This document shows, piece by piece, positions 1-7,525 of a DNA stretch of 16,136 nt. A program made the position numbers and the translations under genes. Origin of the DNA: Thermoanaerobaculaceae bacterium (GTDB lineage Bacteria; Acidobacteriota; Thermoanaerobaculia; Thermoanaerobaculales; Thermoanaerobaculaceae); contig JALHTD010000014.1 in NCBI GenBank assembly GCA_022865555.1, forward strand, positions 1 through 16,136, read 5' to 3'. The notes under the pieces were generated by a model. It had not been told where the DNA came from. It ran no database searches and worked only from the letters and a program-made list of their open reading frames with translations. Numbering within the stretch: the first letter of the stretch is position 1; every line of letters begins with the position of its first letter.

Positions 1-378
1 CAATCCGGGAGCAAGGTGAAGATCCCGGCTGTCGCGTACCGAAGCGACTCGAAGGGGGTCGTCGGCTACACCGTCGGTGAGCTCGAGGTGAAGCGGACGG
101 AGAGCGGACCGCTGCCGCAATTGGCCGCGGACGCGTTTGCCGTGCCGAAGAAGCAGCGAACGGGCCTCGCCAAGCTGGCCGATGCGACCGCCGGGCTCTT
201 CGCATCCGACAAGCCGGCGGTGTCCTCCACGGCCGGGGCGCGCGGCGTCACCGACGAGGAGAAGAAGCTCGGCACCAGCTACGACTTCGCCGCCGTCGAG
301 AAGGTCGAGAAAACCACGGTCGATCGGGCCGAGGTGGACAAGTTCATACGCGCCGGGAAGCTTGGAGGTGGCTCGTGA
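1..378 (+). CDS. C-terminal part of an unrecognised protein (5' end outside window)
   Basis: The frame is open from the first base of the window, so this is probably the 3' part of a longer gene. A GTG at 16 preceded by GGGAG is a possible internal or true start and would give 120 aa. The protein is hydrophilic and rich in Lys, Ala, Asp and Glu, with no membrane segment or motif I recognise. Its TGA overlaps the GTG start of the M48 protease in a GTGA, so the two are translationally coupled and probably co-transcribed. Functional partnership with the periplasmic protease is only an inference from this overlap. Confidence 0.6.
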   Translation, partial: QSGSKVKIPAVAYRSDSKGVVGYTVGELEVKRTESGPLPQLAADAFAVPKKQRTGLAKLADATAGLFASDKPAVSSTAGARGVTDEEKKLGTSYDFAAVEKVEKTTVDRAEVDKFIRAGKLGGGS

Positions 379-1208
379 GACGCCCAGCGCTGGTGCCGGC
401 GGCGCTTCTTCTGCTCGCGGGCTGCTCGGGCGTGAACCTGGGCCCCATCTCGACAGGGGACGTGATCAAGGCGGGGACGGCGGTGGCGGCCAGCCAGCGC
501 GAGTTCACGCCGGAGGAGGAGCAGCAGCTCGGCCGGGTCGTCGCGGCGCGCGTCCTGGGGACCTATCCGCTGTGGGAGGACACCGCGCGCACGCGCTACC
601 TGAACCTGGTCGGCCAAGTCGTGGCGCGGCAGGTCGGGAGGCCGGGGACGGTGTGGCACTTCGCGCTCCTCGACACGGGAACGGTGAACGCCTTCTCCGG
701 CCCGGGCGGGTACGTGTTCGTCACGCGCGGTCTTTTCCAGTCCTGCCGCAGCGAGGCCGAGCTCGCCGCCGTGCTCGCCCACGAGTGCGGGCACGTGGCG
801 GGCCAGCACGTCCTCACCGAGATCAAGCGCACGAACCTGATCACGACCGGCGTCTCGATCGTGGCTGACCACGCCGGCGGCGGGGGTCTGACCGCGGACC
901 TGATGCGGCAGATCGGCGAGAAGGGCGCGGACGTGCTGATCAACCGCGGCATGAGCCGCAAGGACGAGTACGACGCCGACGCCCGCGGCTGCCGGATCGC
1001 CCACGGCGCCGGCTACGCGACGGTGCCCTACGAGGAGTTCCTGCTCCGGCTCGCGGTGCGCATGGAGGCCGAGAGCGGCGGGTCGCTCGCCTCCATCGCC
1101 AAGACACACCCGGGGCCTGCGGACCGGGCCACGAAGCTCCAGGCCGAGGGGTTGATCTTCGCAGACGGCCAGACGCTGGCCGACCGCTTCGCGCGCCTGG
1201 GCAAGTAG
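375..1208 (+). CDS. M48-family zinc metalloprotease lipoprotein
   Basis: This 277-aa protein begins with a lipoprotein signal peptide: RR, a hydrophobic stretch and the lipobox LLAG before Cys17. It should be lipid-anchored on the periplasmic side. The zinc-binding HExxH motif is HECGH at residues 136-140, followed by the third-ligand segment ExxxD (E198-D202) and a conserved THPG element near the C-terminus. This is the usual order for small secreted M48 peptidases of the BepA/LoiP/YcaL type, which handle misfolded outer-membrane proteins. No TPR domain is present, so it is nearer LoiP/YcaL in layout than BepA. The GTG start has GGAGG 6 nt upstream and overlaps the stop of the preceding gene. 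The specific substrate cannot be read from the sequence. Confidence 0.9.
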   Translation: MRRPALVPAALLLLAGCSGVNLGPISTGDVIKAGTAVAASQREFTPEEEQQLGRVVAARVLGTYPLWEDTARTRYLNLVGQVVARQVGRPGTVWHFALLDTGTVNAFSGPGGYVFVTRGLFQSCRSEAELAAVLAHECGHVAGQHVLTEIKRTNLITTGVSIVADHAGGGGLTADLMRQIGEKGADVLINRGMSRKDEYDADARGCRIAHGAGYATVPYEEFLLRLAVRMEAESGGSLASIAKTHPGPADRATKLQAEGLIFADGQTLADRFARLGK

Positions 1209-1232
1209 GCGTCGGGCAGCGGCCCAAGCCCG

Positions 1233-2264
1233 TCACCCCTGCTCGCCCGGAGGCTCCTCTCCGTTGTCTTGCCCGATGCCGAGCCTGGTGCGCCACGACG
1301 CCAACAGGTTGATCATCGCGCGGAGGCGATAGCAGAGGACGCCGCACACCAGGTAGAGGAACTGCGAAGCAGCCACCGGAGGCATGTGGAGCACGGCGTC
1401 CAGATCGGCCTGGCTGAGGACGAGCACGGTGCAACCCTCGGTGTGGGCGCGTGCGTCGGCGCTGCGTACCTGGTCGTCCACCAGCGCCATCTCGCCGAAC
1501 ACCTCCCCCCTCCCGAGGATGGCGAGGGGCTCCTCGCCCCGAGCGCTCATCTGGCGGGAGATGCGGACCTCGCCGTCGAAGACGATGTAGAGCGACTCGC
1601 CCGCCTCGCGTTCGTGGAAGAGGTACGCGTCGCGCGGGAAGTGCTGGGCGTTGAGGGTCGTGGCGAGCAGCCGCAGTTCGGCGGCCGACAGCCCCGTCTC
1701 CTGGAAGAGGTCCATCTTGGCGCCGGGCATGAGCTCGACTTTCTGCCCCGGGACGCGATCCGGGCGCTCCCCGGCCTCGGCAAGGGGGACGATCTCGGCC
1801 ATGAACTGGTTGGCGTGCCGGATCTTGGCCGCCAGGGAGTGCCAGAACGAGCGGGCGAGCGCGGCGCCCAGCTCGTGATCGTTGACCAGCCACCGGCGGA
1901 GCACGTCGCTCTTGAAGCGGAGCAACACGCCCTTCTCGACCGCCACCGCGGCGGTGGGGCGAGGGCGACCGTCGAGGAAGGAGGCCTCGCCCAGGATCTG
2001 CCCGACGCGGGACCGGCTCGTCGGCTGGCGCCTCCCGAGCGCGGTGCAGTAGTCCTCCGTGACCCCGGACACGACGACGTAGAAGTCCTCGCCGGTCTCG
2101 CCCTCGTCGTAGATGACCTGGCCGCGTGCGATGAGCTGCTCCCTGGTGAAAGCGGCGAGCTGCTCGAGCTGGATATCGGGAACATGCTGGAAGACCCGGA
2201 ACACCCGCAGGTCGGAGAACGCCGCCTGGGAATCGCTCGGGGGTTCCTTGTCCAGCGTGGTCAT
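1233..2264 (-). CDS. Tandem cyclic-nucleotide-binding domain protein
   Basis: From the ATG at 2264 the product is 343 aa with two CNB (CRP/PKA-like) beta-barrel domains. The first, at about residues 19-130, contains ILGEASFLDG. The second, at about 175-300, contains FGEMALVDDQVRSADARA, close to the canonical phosphate-binding cassette with Glu and Arg in place. No DNA-binding helix-turn-helix, kinase or transmembrane domain is visible; the C-terminus is a short hydrophobic/helical tail. It may be a cNMP-responsive scaffold or regulator acting on a partner elsewhere. An in-frame ATG at 2375 would add 37 residues that look non-conserved, so the shorter form is preferred. It is convergent with the M48 gene (24 bp between stops) and divergent from the dCMP deaminase. 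Confidence 0.85.
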   Translation of the reverse strand: MTTLDKEPPSDSQAAFSDLRVFRVFQHVPDIQLEQLAAFTREQLIARGQVIYDEGETGEDFYVVVSGVTEDYCTALGRRQPTSRSRVGQILGEASFLDGRPRPTAAVAVEKGVLLRFKSDVLRRWLVNDHELGAALARSFWHSLAAKIRHANQFMAEIVPLAEAGERPDRVPGQKVELMPGAKMDLFQETGLSAAELRLLATTLNAQHFPRDAYLFHEREAGESLYIVFDGEVRISRQMSARGEEPLAILGRGEVFGEMALVDDQVRSADARAHTEGCTVLVLSQADLDAVLHMPPVAASQFLYLVCGVLCYRLRAMINLLASWRTRLGIGQDNGEEPPGEQG

Positions 2265-2416
2265 CGCCTGGTTTCCGACCTCGTTCCTGCCGGGAGAGCC
2301 GCACCCCCGGCCGACGTCGTCTCTCTGTCCTTCGGCTCCAGCTGTCCCGACACACCGGGCATGCGCCAACTTCAACTCTATCGCATAGTCGGGGCTTTTG
2401 CGAGAAGTCTCGAGAA

Positions 2417-2509
2417 CGAAAGGAGAAGGCGTTCAGGGAGGGGGAAAGGAAAACGTGGATCCACTGCAGGCGACCTGCCGTCCGCCTTCCGCCTGCCCTC
2501 TTCCCTCAT
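2417..2509. repeat. Weak heptad-arm inverted repeat (element C)
   Basis: The right arm at 2475-2509 divides into five 7-base units of the type CCGCCTN or CCCTCNT. The left arm at about 2418-2452 is purine-rich with similar spacing. GAAGGCG at 2425-2431 pairs perfectly with CGCCTTC at 2483-2489, but flanking pairing is imperfect. A perfect palindrome GTGGATCCAC lies in the loop. It resembles the clearer elements at 6443 and 15994 in layout but lacks their shared loop motif, so membership is uncertain. Confidence 0.35.
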
Positions 2510-2558
2510 ACGATCTCGCCGGGGGGCTGCGAGCGGTGAACAGGCGGGAAATTGCAGC

Positions 2559-2564
2559 TACACT
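2559..2564 (+). promoter_or_regulatory. Candidate -10 box (TACACT) for a leaderless dCMP deaminase mRNA
   Basis: TACACT fits the TANNNT pattern and ends 6 nt before the GTG at 2571, so transcription would start at or next to the start codon. No Shine-Dalgarno sequence precedes that GTG. The -35 region (GTGAAC at 2536-2541, 17-nt spacing) is poor. Confidence 0.35.
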
Positions 2565-2570
2565 TGCGCG

Positions 2571-3005
2571 GTGAGCAGGGTGTCCTGGGACCGTTACTTC
2601 ATGAACCTCGCCGTGCAGGCGGCGATGCGCTCGACGTGCCCGCGCAAGAGCGTCGGCGCGGTGGTTGTGCGCGACAAGGCCGCGCTGGCGACGGGCTACA
2701 ACGGCTCCATCCGGGGCCTCGCGCACTGCAGCGAGGTGGGGTGCCTGATCGAGAACGACCACTGCGTGCGCACGGTGCACGCCGAGGCCAACGCGATCCT
2801 CCAGGCGGCGCGCCACGGCGTGAGCATCGACCGGGCAGACATCTACGTCACCGCCTCGCCTTGCTGGGATTGCTTCAAGCTGATCGCGAACGCGGGGATC
2901 GCCCGCGTGCTCTACGGAGAGTTCTACCGCGATGACCGCATCACGGAATACGCCCGAGAGGCGGGCATCGAGCTGGTCCACCTGGGGCTGGAGGACAAGC
3001 CATGA
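2571..3005 (+). CDS. dCMP deaminase family protein (ComE/deoxycytidylate deaminase)
   Basis: This 144-aa zinc-dependent cytidine/deoxycytidylate deaminase converts dCMP to dUMP, feeding thymidylate synthesis; ComEB belongs to the same family. The N-terminus SWDRYFMNLA, the segment STCPRKSVGAVVV and the TGYNG loop are family hallmarks. Catalytic His70-Ala-Glu72 and zinc cysteines 98 and 101 (PCWDC) are all present, so it should be active. GTG 2571 is chosen because SWDRYFM is conserved just downstream; it lacks a Shine-Dalgarno sequence and has TACACT 6 nt upstream, suggesting leaderless translation. The frame is open far upstream antisense to the CNB gene, but that part is not protein-like. 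Its stop overlaps the next ATG in an ATGA. Confidence 0.92.
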   Translation: MSRVSWDRYFMNLAVQAAMRSTCPRKSVGAVVVRDKAALATGYNGSIRGLAHCSEVGCLIENDHCVRTVHAEANAILQAARHGVSIDRADIYVTASPCWDCFKLIANAGIARVLYGEFYRDDRITEYAREAGIELVHLGLEDKP

Positions 3006-4129
3006 CCGCAGTGCGGCGGATCGGGGTTCTCACGGGTGGGGGCGATGCCCCCGGGCTGAACGCGGTCATACGTGCCGTGGTGCGGGCCTGCAAGGTGGCA
3101 CACGGCGTGACGGTGGTGGGGATCTCGGAGGGGTTCACGGGCCTGGTGGAGATGAGGGCCCGCGAGCTCGACCTGGACGACATCTCCGGCTTGCTCGTGC
3201 GTGGCGGCACGATCCTGGGCACCACCAACCGTGGAAACCCGTTCAGCTACGCCTACCGCCGCCCCGACGGGGTGGAGGAGATGGTCGACGCCTCGGGGAC
3301 CGCCCAGAAGAACGTGGAGAAGCTGGGCCTCGATTGCCTGGTCGTGATCGGCGGCGACGGCTCGCTCTCGATCGGCGAGCGCTTCTGGCGGGAGCTCGGC
3401 ATCCCCGTGGTCGGGGTGCCCAAGACCATCGACAACGATCTCTCCGCCACGGACTACACGTTCGGGTTTGCGACCGCGGTGCAGTCCGCGACCTGGGCGC
3501 TCGATTGCCTGCACACGACGGCCGAGAGCCACCACCGGGTCATGCTGCTCGAGGTCATGGGGCGCGACGCCGGCTGGATCGCCCTCCACGCCGGCCTGGC
3601 AGGGGGCGGCGACGTGGTGCTGATTCCCGAGATCCCATTCCGCTTCGAGCCCCTGCTCGCCAAGTTCAGGGCGCGGGAGCGTCGCGGCAGGCCGTTCTCT
3701 CTCGTGGTCGTGGCCGAGGGCGCGGCGCCGGAGGGCGGCACCCAGGTCTTCGCGGGGCAGGACGCGGTCACGGGTTGGAAGAGGCTGGGGGGGATCTCGT
3801 ACCAGATCGCGCGAGAGATCGAATCGCGCGGGGGTTACGAGGTCCGCGCCACCGTGCTCGGGCACATCCAGCGCGGCGGCACGCCGGTGCCGAGCGATCG
3901 GATCCTCGCCACCCGCTTTGGAATCGAGGCCGCTCGGCTCGCCGTGGAAGGGAAGTTCGGGAGCATGGTCGCGCTGCGCGGGGATGAGATCGTGGCGGTG
4001 CCGCTCGCCGACGCGATCGGGCGTCTCAAGAAAGTGGACCCTGAGTGCCAACTCGTGAAGGCGGCGCGCGCCATCGGCATCGTTTTCGGCGACGAGAACC
4101 CTGAAGACGTCGAGGACTCCGAGGGCTGA
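3002..4129 (+). CDS. pfkA: 6-phosphofructokinase, mixed-substrate (group III) type
   Basis: This 375-aa enzyme phosphorylates fructose 6-phosphate at C1 in glycolysis. The N-terminal TGGGDAPGLN loop, GGDGS at 117-121, PKTIDND at 140-146 with catalytic Asp144, the EVMGRDAGW segment and HIQRGG near residue 290 place it firmly in the PfkA superfamily. Gly120 corresponds to E. coli Gly104, typical of ATP users, while Lys141 replaces E. coli Gly124, a residue seen in PPi enzymes and in the mixed group. The known G/K combination generally goes with ATP use, but the phosphoryl donor is not settled by sequence alone. It overlaps the dCMP deaminase stop by 4 nt and is followed 8 nt later by trmB, so it sits inside a five-gene run. 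Confidence 0.95.
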   Translation: MTAVRRIGVLTGGGDAPGLNAVIRAVVRACKVAHGVTVVGISEGFTGLVEMRARELDLDDISGLLVRGGTILGTTNRGNPFSYAYRRPDGVEEMVDASGTAQKNVEKLGLDCLVVIGGDGSLSIGERFWRELGIPVVGVPKTIDNDLSATDYTFGFATAVQSATWALDCLHTTAESHHRVMLLEVMGRDAGWIALHAGLAGGGDVVLIPEIPFRFEPLLAKFRARERRGRPFSLVVVAEGAAPEGGTQVFAGQDAVTGWKRLGGISYQIAREIESRGGYEVRATVLGHIQRGGTPVPSDRILATRFGIEAARLAVEGKFGSMVALRGDEIVAVPLADAIGRLKKVDPECQLVKAARAIGIVFGDENPEDVEDSEG

Positions 4130-4137
4130 CCACCAAG

Positions 4138-4731
4138 GTGGAGCCAGGAGGGATCGTCCTCGACCTCGGCAGCGTGACCCTGCCGCTCTCAAGCCGCGAG
4201 GTGTTCGGCTCGGCCGTTCCGCTCGAGGTCGAGTTCGGCGTCGGAAAGGGGCGGTTCGTACTCGAGTGGGCGGCCGCGCATCCCGAGGTCGGGCTCGTCG
4301 GCGTCGAGCGGGTACGGAAGTACCTACAGATGGCGGCGCTGCGGGTTGCCCGGAGGGGCCTCTCCAACGTGAGGCTCGTGCACACCACCGCCGAGGACCT
4401 GCTCTTTCGCTGCCTGAGAGAGGGGAGCGTCGCGGCGATTCACGTCTACTTTCCCGATCCGTGGCCGAAGAAGCGCCACCACAAGCGTCGCTTCTTCCGG
4501 CCCTCCAACGCCGCGCGGGTGGCGGACGTGCTTGCGCCGGGTGGGTTGCTGAGGGTGAAGACCGACCACGATGGCTGCGCCGCGGTGATCCGCGAGGTGC
4601 TGGCCGGGGAGGCCCGGCTCGCGCCTGTGGCGGTCGGGATCGCGTTCGATGGGGTCCCGGACACGAGCTTCGAGGTCAAGTACGCGCAGGAGAGCCGGCA
4701 GGTGCACCGCCTTGCGTACCGACGCGTTTGA
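4138..4731 (+). CDS. trmB: tRNA (guanine-N7)-methyltransferase
   Basis: This 197-aa class I SAM-dependent methyltransferase makes m7G at position 46 of tRNA variable loops. The SAM loop is VEFGVGKGRF (31-40), the family signature FPDPWPKKRHHKRR lies near 105-118, and the C-terminal DTSFEVKYAQ segment with its Thr/Glu pair is present. At 197 aa it is somewhat shorter than E. coli TrmB, missing N-terminal residues only. GTG 4138 is the only good start after the pfk stop; its Shine-Dalgarno sequence is weak, and translation may depend on coupling to pfk 8 nt upstream. larC follows after 31 nt. Confidence 0.95.
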   Translation: MEPGGIVLDLGSVTLPLSSREVFGSAVPLEVEFGVGKGRFVLEWAAAHPEVGLVGVERVRKYLQMAALRVARRGLSNVRLVHTTAEDLLFRCLREGSVAAIHVYFPDPWPKKRHHKRRFFRPSNAARVADVLAPGGLLRVKTDHDGCAAVIREVLAGEARLAPVAVGIAFDGVPDTSFEVKYAQESRQVHRLAYRRV

Positions 4732-4762
4732 CTTTCACGCCCCGATGAGGCGAGGCTGAGGC

Positions 4763-5953
4763 ATGGCGAAGATCCTCTACATCGACCCGTTCGGAGGCGC
4801 CGCAGGCGACATGCTGCTCGGCGCCCTCGTCGATCTCGGCGTGGCGCGAGACCGCCTGCAGGAGGTACTCGCCGGGTTGCACCTGGCGGGGTGGCACCTG
4901 GAGGCGGCCCGCGACCGCCACCAGGGCTTTGCCGGCACGCGAGTGGTGGTGCGCGTCGAAGAGGGGGGTCACCCCGCGCGCCACCTCCTGGACGTGGAGA
5001 GGCTGCTGCACGACGCGACGCTGCCGGAGCGCGTGCGGGAGCGGAGCGTGGCGGCGTTTCGGCGTCTCTTCGAGGCCGAAGCGGAGGTGCACGGCGTCCC
5101 ACTGGAGAAGGCTCACCTCCACGAGCTGTCGGCGGTAGACGCGGTGGTGGACATCGTGGGCGTGTGCGCCGCGGTCGAGCTCCTGGGCGCGGACCGGGTC
5201 GCGTGCGCGCCGGTCCCGGTCGGCTCCGGGACGGTGCAGACCGCCCACGGGCTGCTCCCGGTGCCGCCCCCGGCGGTGGCGCGCCTGCTGCGGGGGGTGC
5301 CGATCGCTTCCCACGCGGCCGAGGGTGAGATGACCACGCCGACCGGCGCGACGCTCCTCGTGACGTTGGCGGAGCGCTTCGGGCCCTTGCCTGCGGGCAG
5401 GTTGCTCGGCGTGGGTGTGGGGCTGGGTGTGAGGGAGTTCGCCGGGCTGCCCAACGTGCTGCGCGCCTTCCTCATCGAGGAGGAGCAGCGCCCGGCCGGG
5501 CGCCCGATGGTGGTCCTGGAGACCACCATGGACGACATCACGGGCGAGGCGCTGGGGGCCCTCCTCGAGCGGGTGCGGGACGCAGGGGCGCTGGACGCCT
5601 GGTGCCTGCCGGGCACCGGGCGAAAGGGGCGGCCCGTGGTCGAGCTCCGGGCGGTGCTCGAGCCCTCGCAGGTGGCGGCGGTGACCGCTGCCGTCTTCGA
5701 GGAGGGGGCCACGCTCGGGGTGCGCCTCGTGGAGTGCACCCGTCCAGAGCTCGAGCGCCACATCCTCGAGGTCCTGACCCCGTTCGGCACGATCCCGGTG
5801 AAGGTCGGTGTGTTTGCAGGCCGGGTCGTCTCGGCAAAGCCCGAGCACGACGCGGTTCTCGCGGCGGCTCGGCAAACCGGGGTGAGCGCCGCCGCCGTCG
5901 CGGATGCGGCGCGGGCGGCGGCCCCGCATCTCGGCACGGTGTGGGAGGGCTGA
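4763..5953 (+). CDS. larC: Nickel insertion protein LarC (P2TMN nickel-insertase)
   Basis: This 396-aa LarC family (DUF111) protein inserts Ni into pyridinium-3,5-bisthiocarboxylate mononucleotide to form the NPN cofactor of lactate racemase and related LarA enzymes. Visible hallmarks are the N-terminal DPFGGAAGDMLLGAL, the HLHELSAVDAVVDIVG segment, EMTTPTGATLL, the second-domain ETTMDDITGEALG and the C-terminal KVGVFAGRVVSAKPEHD. In Lactobacillus larC is split and joined by ribosomal frameshifting; here it is a single uninterrupted frame. No larA, larB or larE lies in the window. The ATG has GAGG-rich sequence just upstream. It is followed 2 nt later by the DUF2721 gene. Confidence 0.95.
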   Translation: MAKILYIDPFGGAAGDMLLGALVDLGVARDRLQEVLAGLHLAGWHLEAARDRHQGFAGTRVVVRVEEGGHPARHLLDVERLLHDATLPERVRERSVAAFRRLFEAEAEVHGVPLEKAHLHELSAVDAVVDIVGVCAAVELLGADRVACAPVPVGSGTVQTAHGLLPVPPPAVARLLRGVPIASHAAEGEMTTPTGATLLVTLAERFGPLPAGRLLGVGVGLGVREFAGLPNVLRAFLIEEEQRPAGRPMVVLETTMDDITGEALGALLERVRDAGALDAWCLPGTGRKGRPVVELRAVLEPSQVAAVTAAVFEEGATLGVRLVECTRPELERHILEVLTPFGTIPVKVGVFAGRVVSAKPEHDAVLAAARQTGVSAAAVADAARAAAPHLGTVWEG

Positions 5954-5955
5954 AC

Positions 5956-6462
5956 ATGGACACCCAGTACGGCTTCGCGGTGCAGGCGATCCAGGCGATC
6001 CTCGCCCCGGCGATCATGGTCTCCGCGTGCGGCTTGCTGCTGCTTGCTCTGCTCAACCGCTACACGGTGATCATGAGCCGGATACGGGTGCTCAACGAGG
6101 AGCGGCGGCGGCTGGTGCGCGCCACGACGCCGCCCGCGGAGGCGGTGCCGCTCGAGGTCGCCCGTCTGGCAAGCGTCATGCGCCAGCTGGAGGATCTCGT
6201 GGACCGCGTGCGCCTGCTGCGCAACGCGGTGATGTGCCAGGTGGTGGCGGTGGGATGCTTCGTGCTCACCTCACTGCTCATCGGCCTGCGAGTGACCGGG
6301 CCCGAATGGCTGAGGCTTGCACACCCGCTCCCGGTGTTCATGATCGGGATGGCGGTGCTGTTCGCCGGGGTCGTGTTCGAGGGCACCGATGTGGTCCGCG
6401 CCTACCGGACGATTCGCCTCGAGGTGGGGGAGCTCGCACCACAGTTGAGAGTCAAGCGTTAA
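5956..6462 (+). CDS. DUF2721 family membrane protein
   Basis: This 168-aa inner-membrane protein has three predicted transmembrane segments: about residues 8-33, 91-111 and 126-141. A charged, probably coiled or helical stretch rich in Arg, Glu and Leu (41-90) lies between the first two. The pattern, length and the motif NRYTVIMSRIRVLNEERR match DUF2721 proteins, whose function is unknown. ATG 5956 has GGGAGGG 7 nt upstream and follows the larC stop by 2 nt, so it is the last gene of the 2571-6462 run. Its last residues (QLRVKR) and stop codon are encoded by the 7-base units of the left arm of the hairpin element at 6443, so that element has replaced or extended the original 3' end. Confidence 0.85.
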   Translation: MDTQYGFAVQAIQAILAPAIMVSACGLLLLALLNRYTVIMSRIRVLNEERRRLVRATTPPAEAVPLEVARLASVMRQLEDLVDRVRLLRNAVMCQVVAVGCFVLTSLLIGLRVTGPEWLRLAHPLPVFMIGMAVLFAGVVFEGTDVVRAYRTIRLEVGELAPQLRVKR

Positions 6463-6548
6463 GAGTTAGGAACTTTCCCCACCCATCCACCTCAAGTGCA
6501 GAGTGCCCGCTGCTGGCGTAGTCAACTCTTCACTCTCAACTCTTCACT
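6443..6548. repeat. Heptad-arm hairpin element (element A)
   Basis: The left arm (6443-6470) is four 7-base units: AGTTGAG, AGTCAAG and two further variants of AGTYRAG. The right arm (6521-6548) is four units of CTYMACT, its complement. Pairing 6443-6463 with 6521-6541 gives 17 Watson-Crick pairs of 21. The 50-nt loop begins with CCCC followed by CCACCTCAAG (6487-6496), which recurs at the same place in the element at 15994. Both convergent neighbours end inside the arms: the TAA of the DUF2721 gene (6460-6462) and the TGA of the SDR gene (6544-6546). Confidence 0.75.
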
Positions 6549-7512
6549 TCTGCGTCGCGCGAAGCCAAGTCGGTCCCTGGAACCGGGCAGCCGGTACGCC
6601 GAACGTGAGCGACGCCGCGCTTGCGTCGCACGTGGAGCCCTCCAGCAGCATGGTGAGCTGGTCGCGGGTGATGGGGGCGCCCGGGAGGTGCTGGATGATC
6701 GAGATCACGAATTTGGCGAGGCCGAGCGGGAGGTGCACGAACGCCCGCCGCAGGCCGAGGGCCTGAGAGATTCGCCGCAGCACCTCGTTGTAGGTCAGCA
6801 CCTCGGGTCCGCCCAGCTCGTAGGTCTCGCCAATGGTGACCGGGCGCTCGAGCGCCGCCACGAAGCAGCGCGCGACCTCCTCCACCGCGACCGGCTGCAG
6901 CCTGTAGGTACCGTCGCCGAAGACGGGGAAGATGGGGAACCGGCGCAGGGCCGGGGCGATGGTCGTGGAGAAGCCGTCGCCAGGCCCGAAGATGAGCGAG
7001 GGCCGAAAGATCGTCCAGTCGAGCCCGGAGGCCCGCACCGCCTCCTCGGCCTGCCACTTGGTGCGGTGGTAGGGCGTGGCGGCTCCCGCCCGCGCGCCCA
7101 GCGCGGACATATGAACCAGGCGCCGGATGCCCAGGGAGTGGCAGGCGGCAATCACCCGCCTGGTGGAGACGACGTGCGCGCTCTCGAAGGTCACGCCGGC
7201 GCGGGGCACCTGGCGGATGATCCCGACCAGGTGGATCGCCACGCCGCACCCCTCGCACCAGCGTTGCCACCCGTCCCCGGTGATGTCGGCCGCCACCTGG
7301 ATCACACCGGGGGGAACCTTCCCCCCCCGGAGGTGGCGCGAGACCGCGACGACCTCGTGACCCGAGGCCAGGAGCTGACGCTTCACCTCGCTGCCGACGA
7401 AACCCCTCGCACCGGTCAGCAGCACCCGCCGGGGGTCAGGCGTCGTTGCGCGACCGGCTGGACTGCCCTGCAACGAGTTGGGTTCTGGCACCTTCCACCC
7501 CTGAACGCGCAT
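6544..7512 (-). CDS. NAD(P)-binding SDR protein, NDUFA9-like (complex I assembly-type)
   Basis: Up to 322 aa, this is an atypical/extended short-chain dehydrogenase. The Rossmann motif TGARGFVG is at 33-40, HLVGII near 94-99, HMSALGA at 134-140, YHRTK (Tyr148, Lys152) at 148-152 and FRPSLIFGPGD after that. HLVGI and FRPS.IFGPGD are typical of the NDUFA9-like NAD-dependent epimerase/dehydratase subgroup, often linked to respiratory complex I or quinone metabolism. The start is uncertain: ATG 7512 adds a non-conserved 29-residue leader, GTG 7425 starts exactly at the Rossmann strand, and neither has a clear Shine-Dalgarno sequence. The stop codon lies in the right arm of hairpin element A. It is divergent from the LpxH-like gene with almost no spacer if the longest forms are used. 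Confidence 0.85.
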   Translation of the reverse strand: MRVQGWKVPEPNSLQGSPAGRATTPDPRRVLLTGARGFVGSEVKRQLLASGHEVVAVSRHLRGGKVPPGVIQVAADITGDGWQRWCEGCGVAIHLVGIIRQVPRAGVTFESAHVVSTRRVIAACHSLGIRRLVHMSALGARAGAATPYHRTKWQAEEAVRASGLDWTIFRPSLIFGPGDGFSTTIAPALRRFPIFPVFGDGTYRLQPVAVEEVARCFVAALERPVTIGETYELGGPEVLTYNEVLRRISQALGLRRAFVHLPLGLAKFVISIIQHLPGAPITRDQLTMLLEGSTCDASAASLTFGVPAARFQGPTWLRATQK

Positions 7513-7521
7513 GCTAGCATG
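7510..7521. promoter_or_regulatory. 12-bp perfect palindrome CATGCTAGCATG at divergent starts
   Basis: CATGCTAGCATG is its own reverse complement and contains the upstream-most ATG of both divergent genes. It also reads TAGCAT, a plausible -10 hexamer, on each strand. On the plus strand TAGCAT (7515-7520) ends 5 nt before GTG 7526, which would give a leaderless LpxH-like mRNA. It could instead be an operator. No good -35 box was found on either side. Confidence 0.4.
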
Positions 7522-7525
7522 GCTC

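Larger units (their letters stand above)
2265..2570. other. 306-bp divergent intergenic region
   Basis: This lies between the starts of the CNB protein (-) and the dCMP deaminase (+). It contains a weak heptad-type hairpin (2417-2509), a perfect 10-bp palindrome GTGGATCCAC at 2455-2464 in the loop of that hairpin, and a TACACT box at 2559-2564 just before the deaminase start. No coding sequence with family features was seen on either strand. Confidence 0.6.

Noticed and set aside
2265..2375. Upstream ATG start for the CNB protein
   Set aside because: The added 37 residues are low-complexity and unlike the family; ATG 2264 begins close to the first CNB domain.
1269..2570. Long plus-strand open frame antisense to the CNB gene, continuous with the dCMP deaminase frame
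   Set aside because: It is a shadow of a GC-rich gene on the other strand; family conservation starts only at SWDRYFMNLA, so the deaminase is started at 2571.
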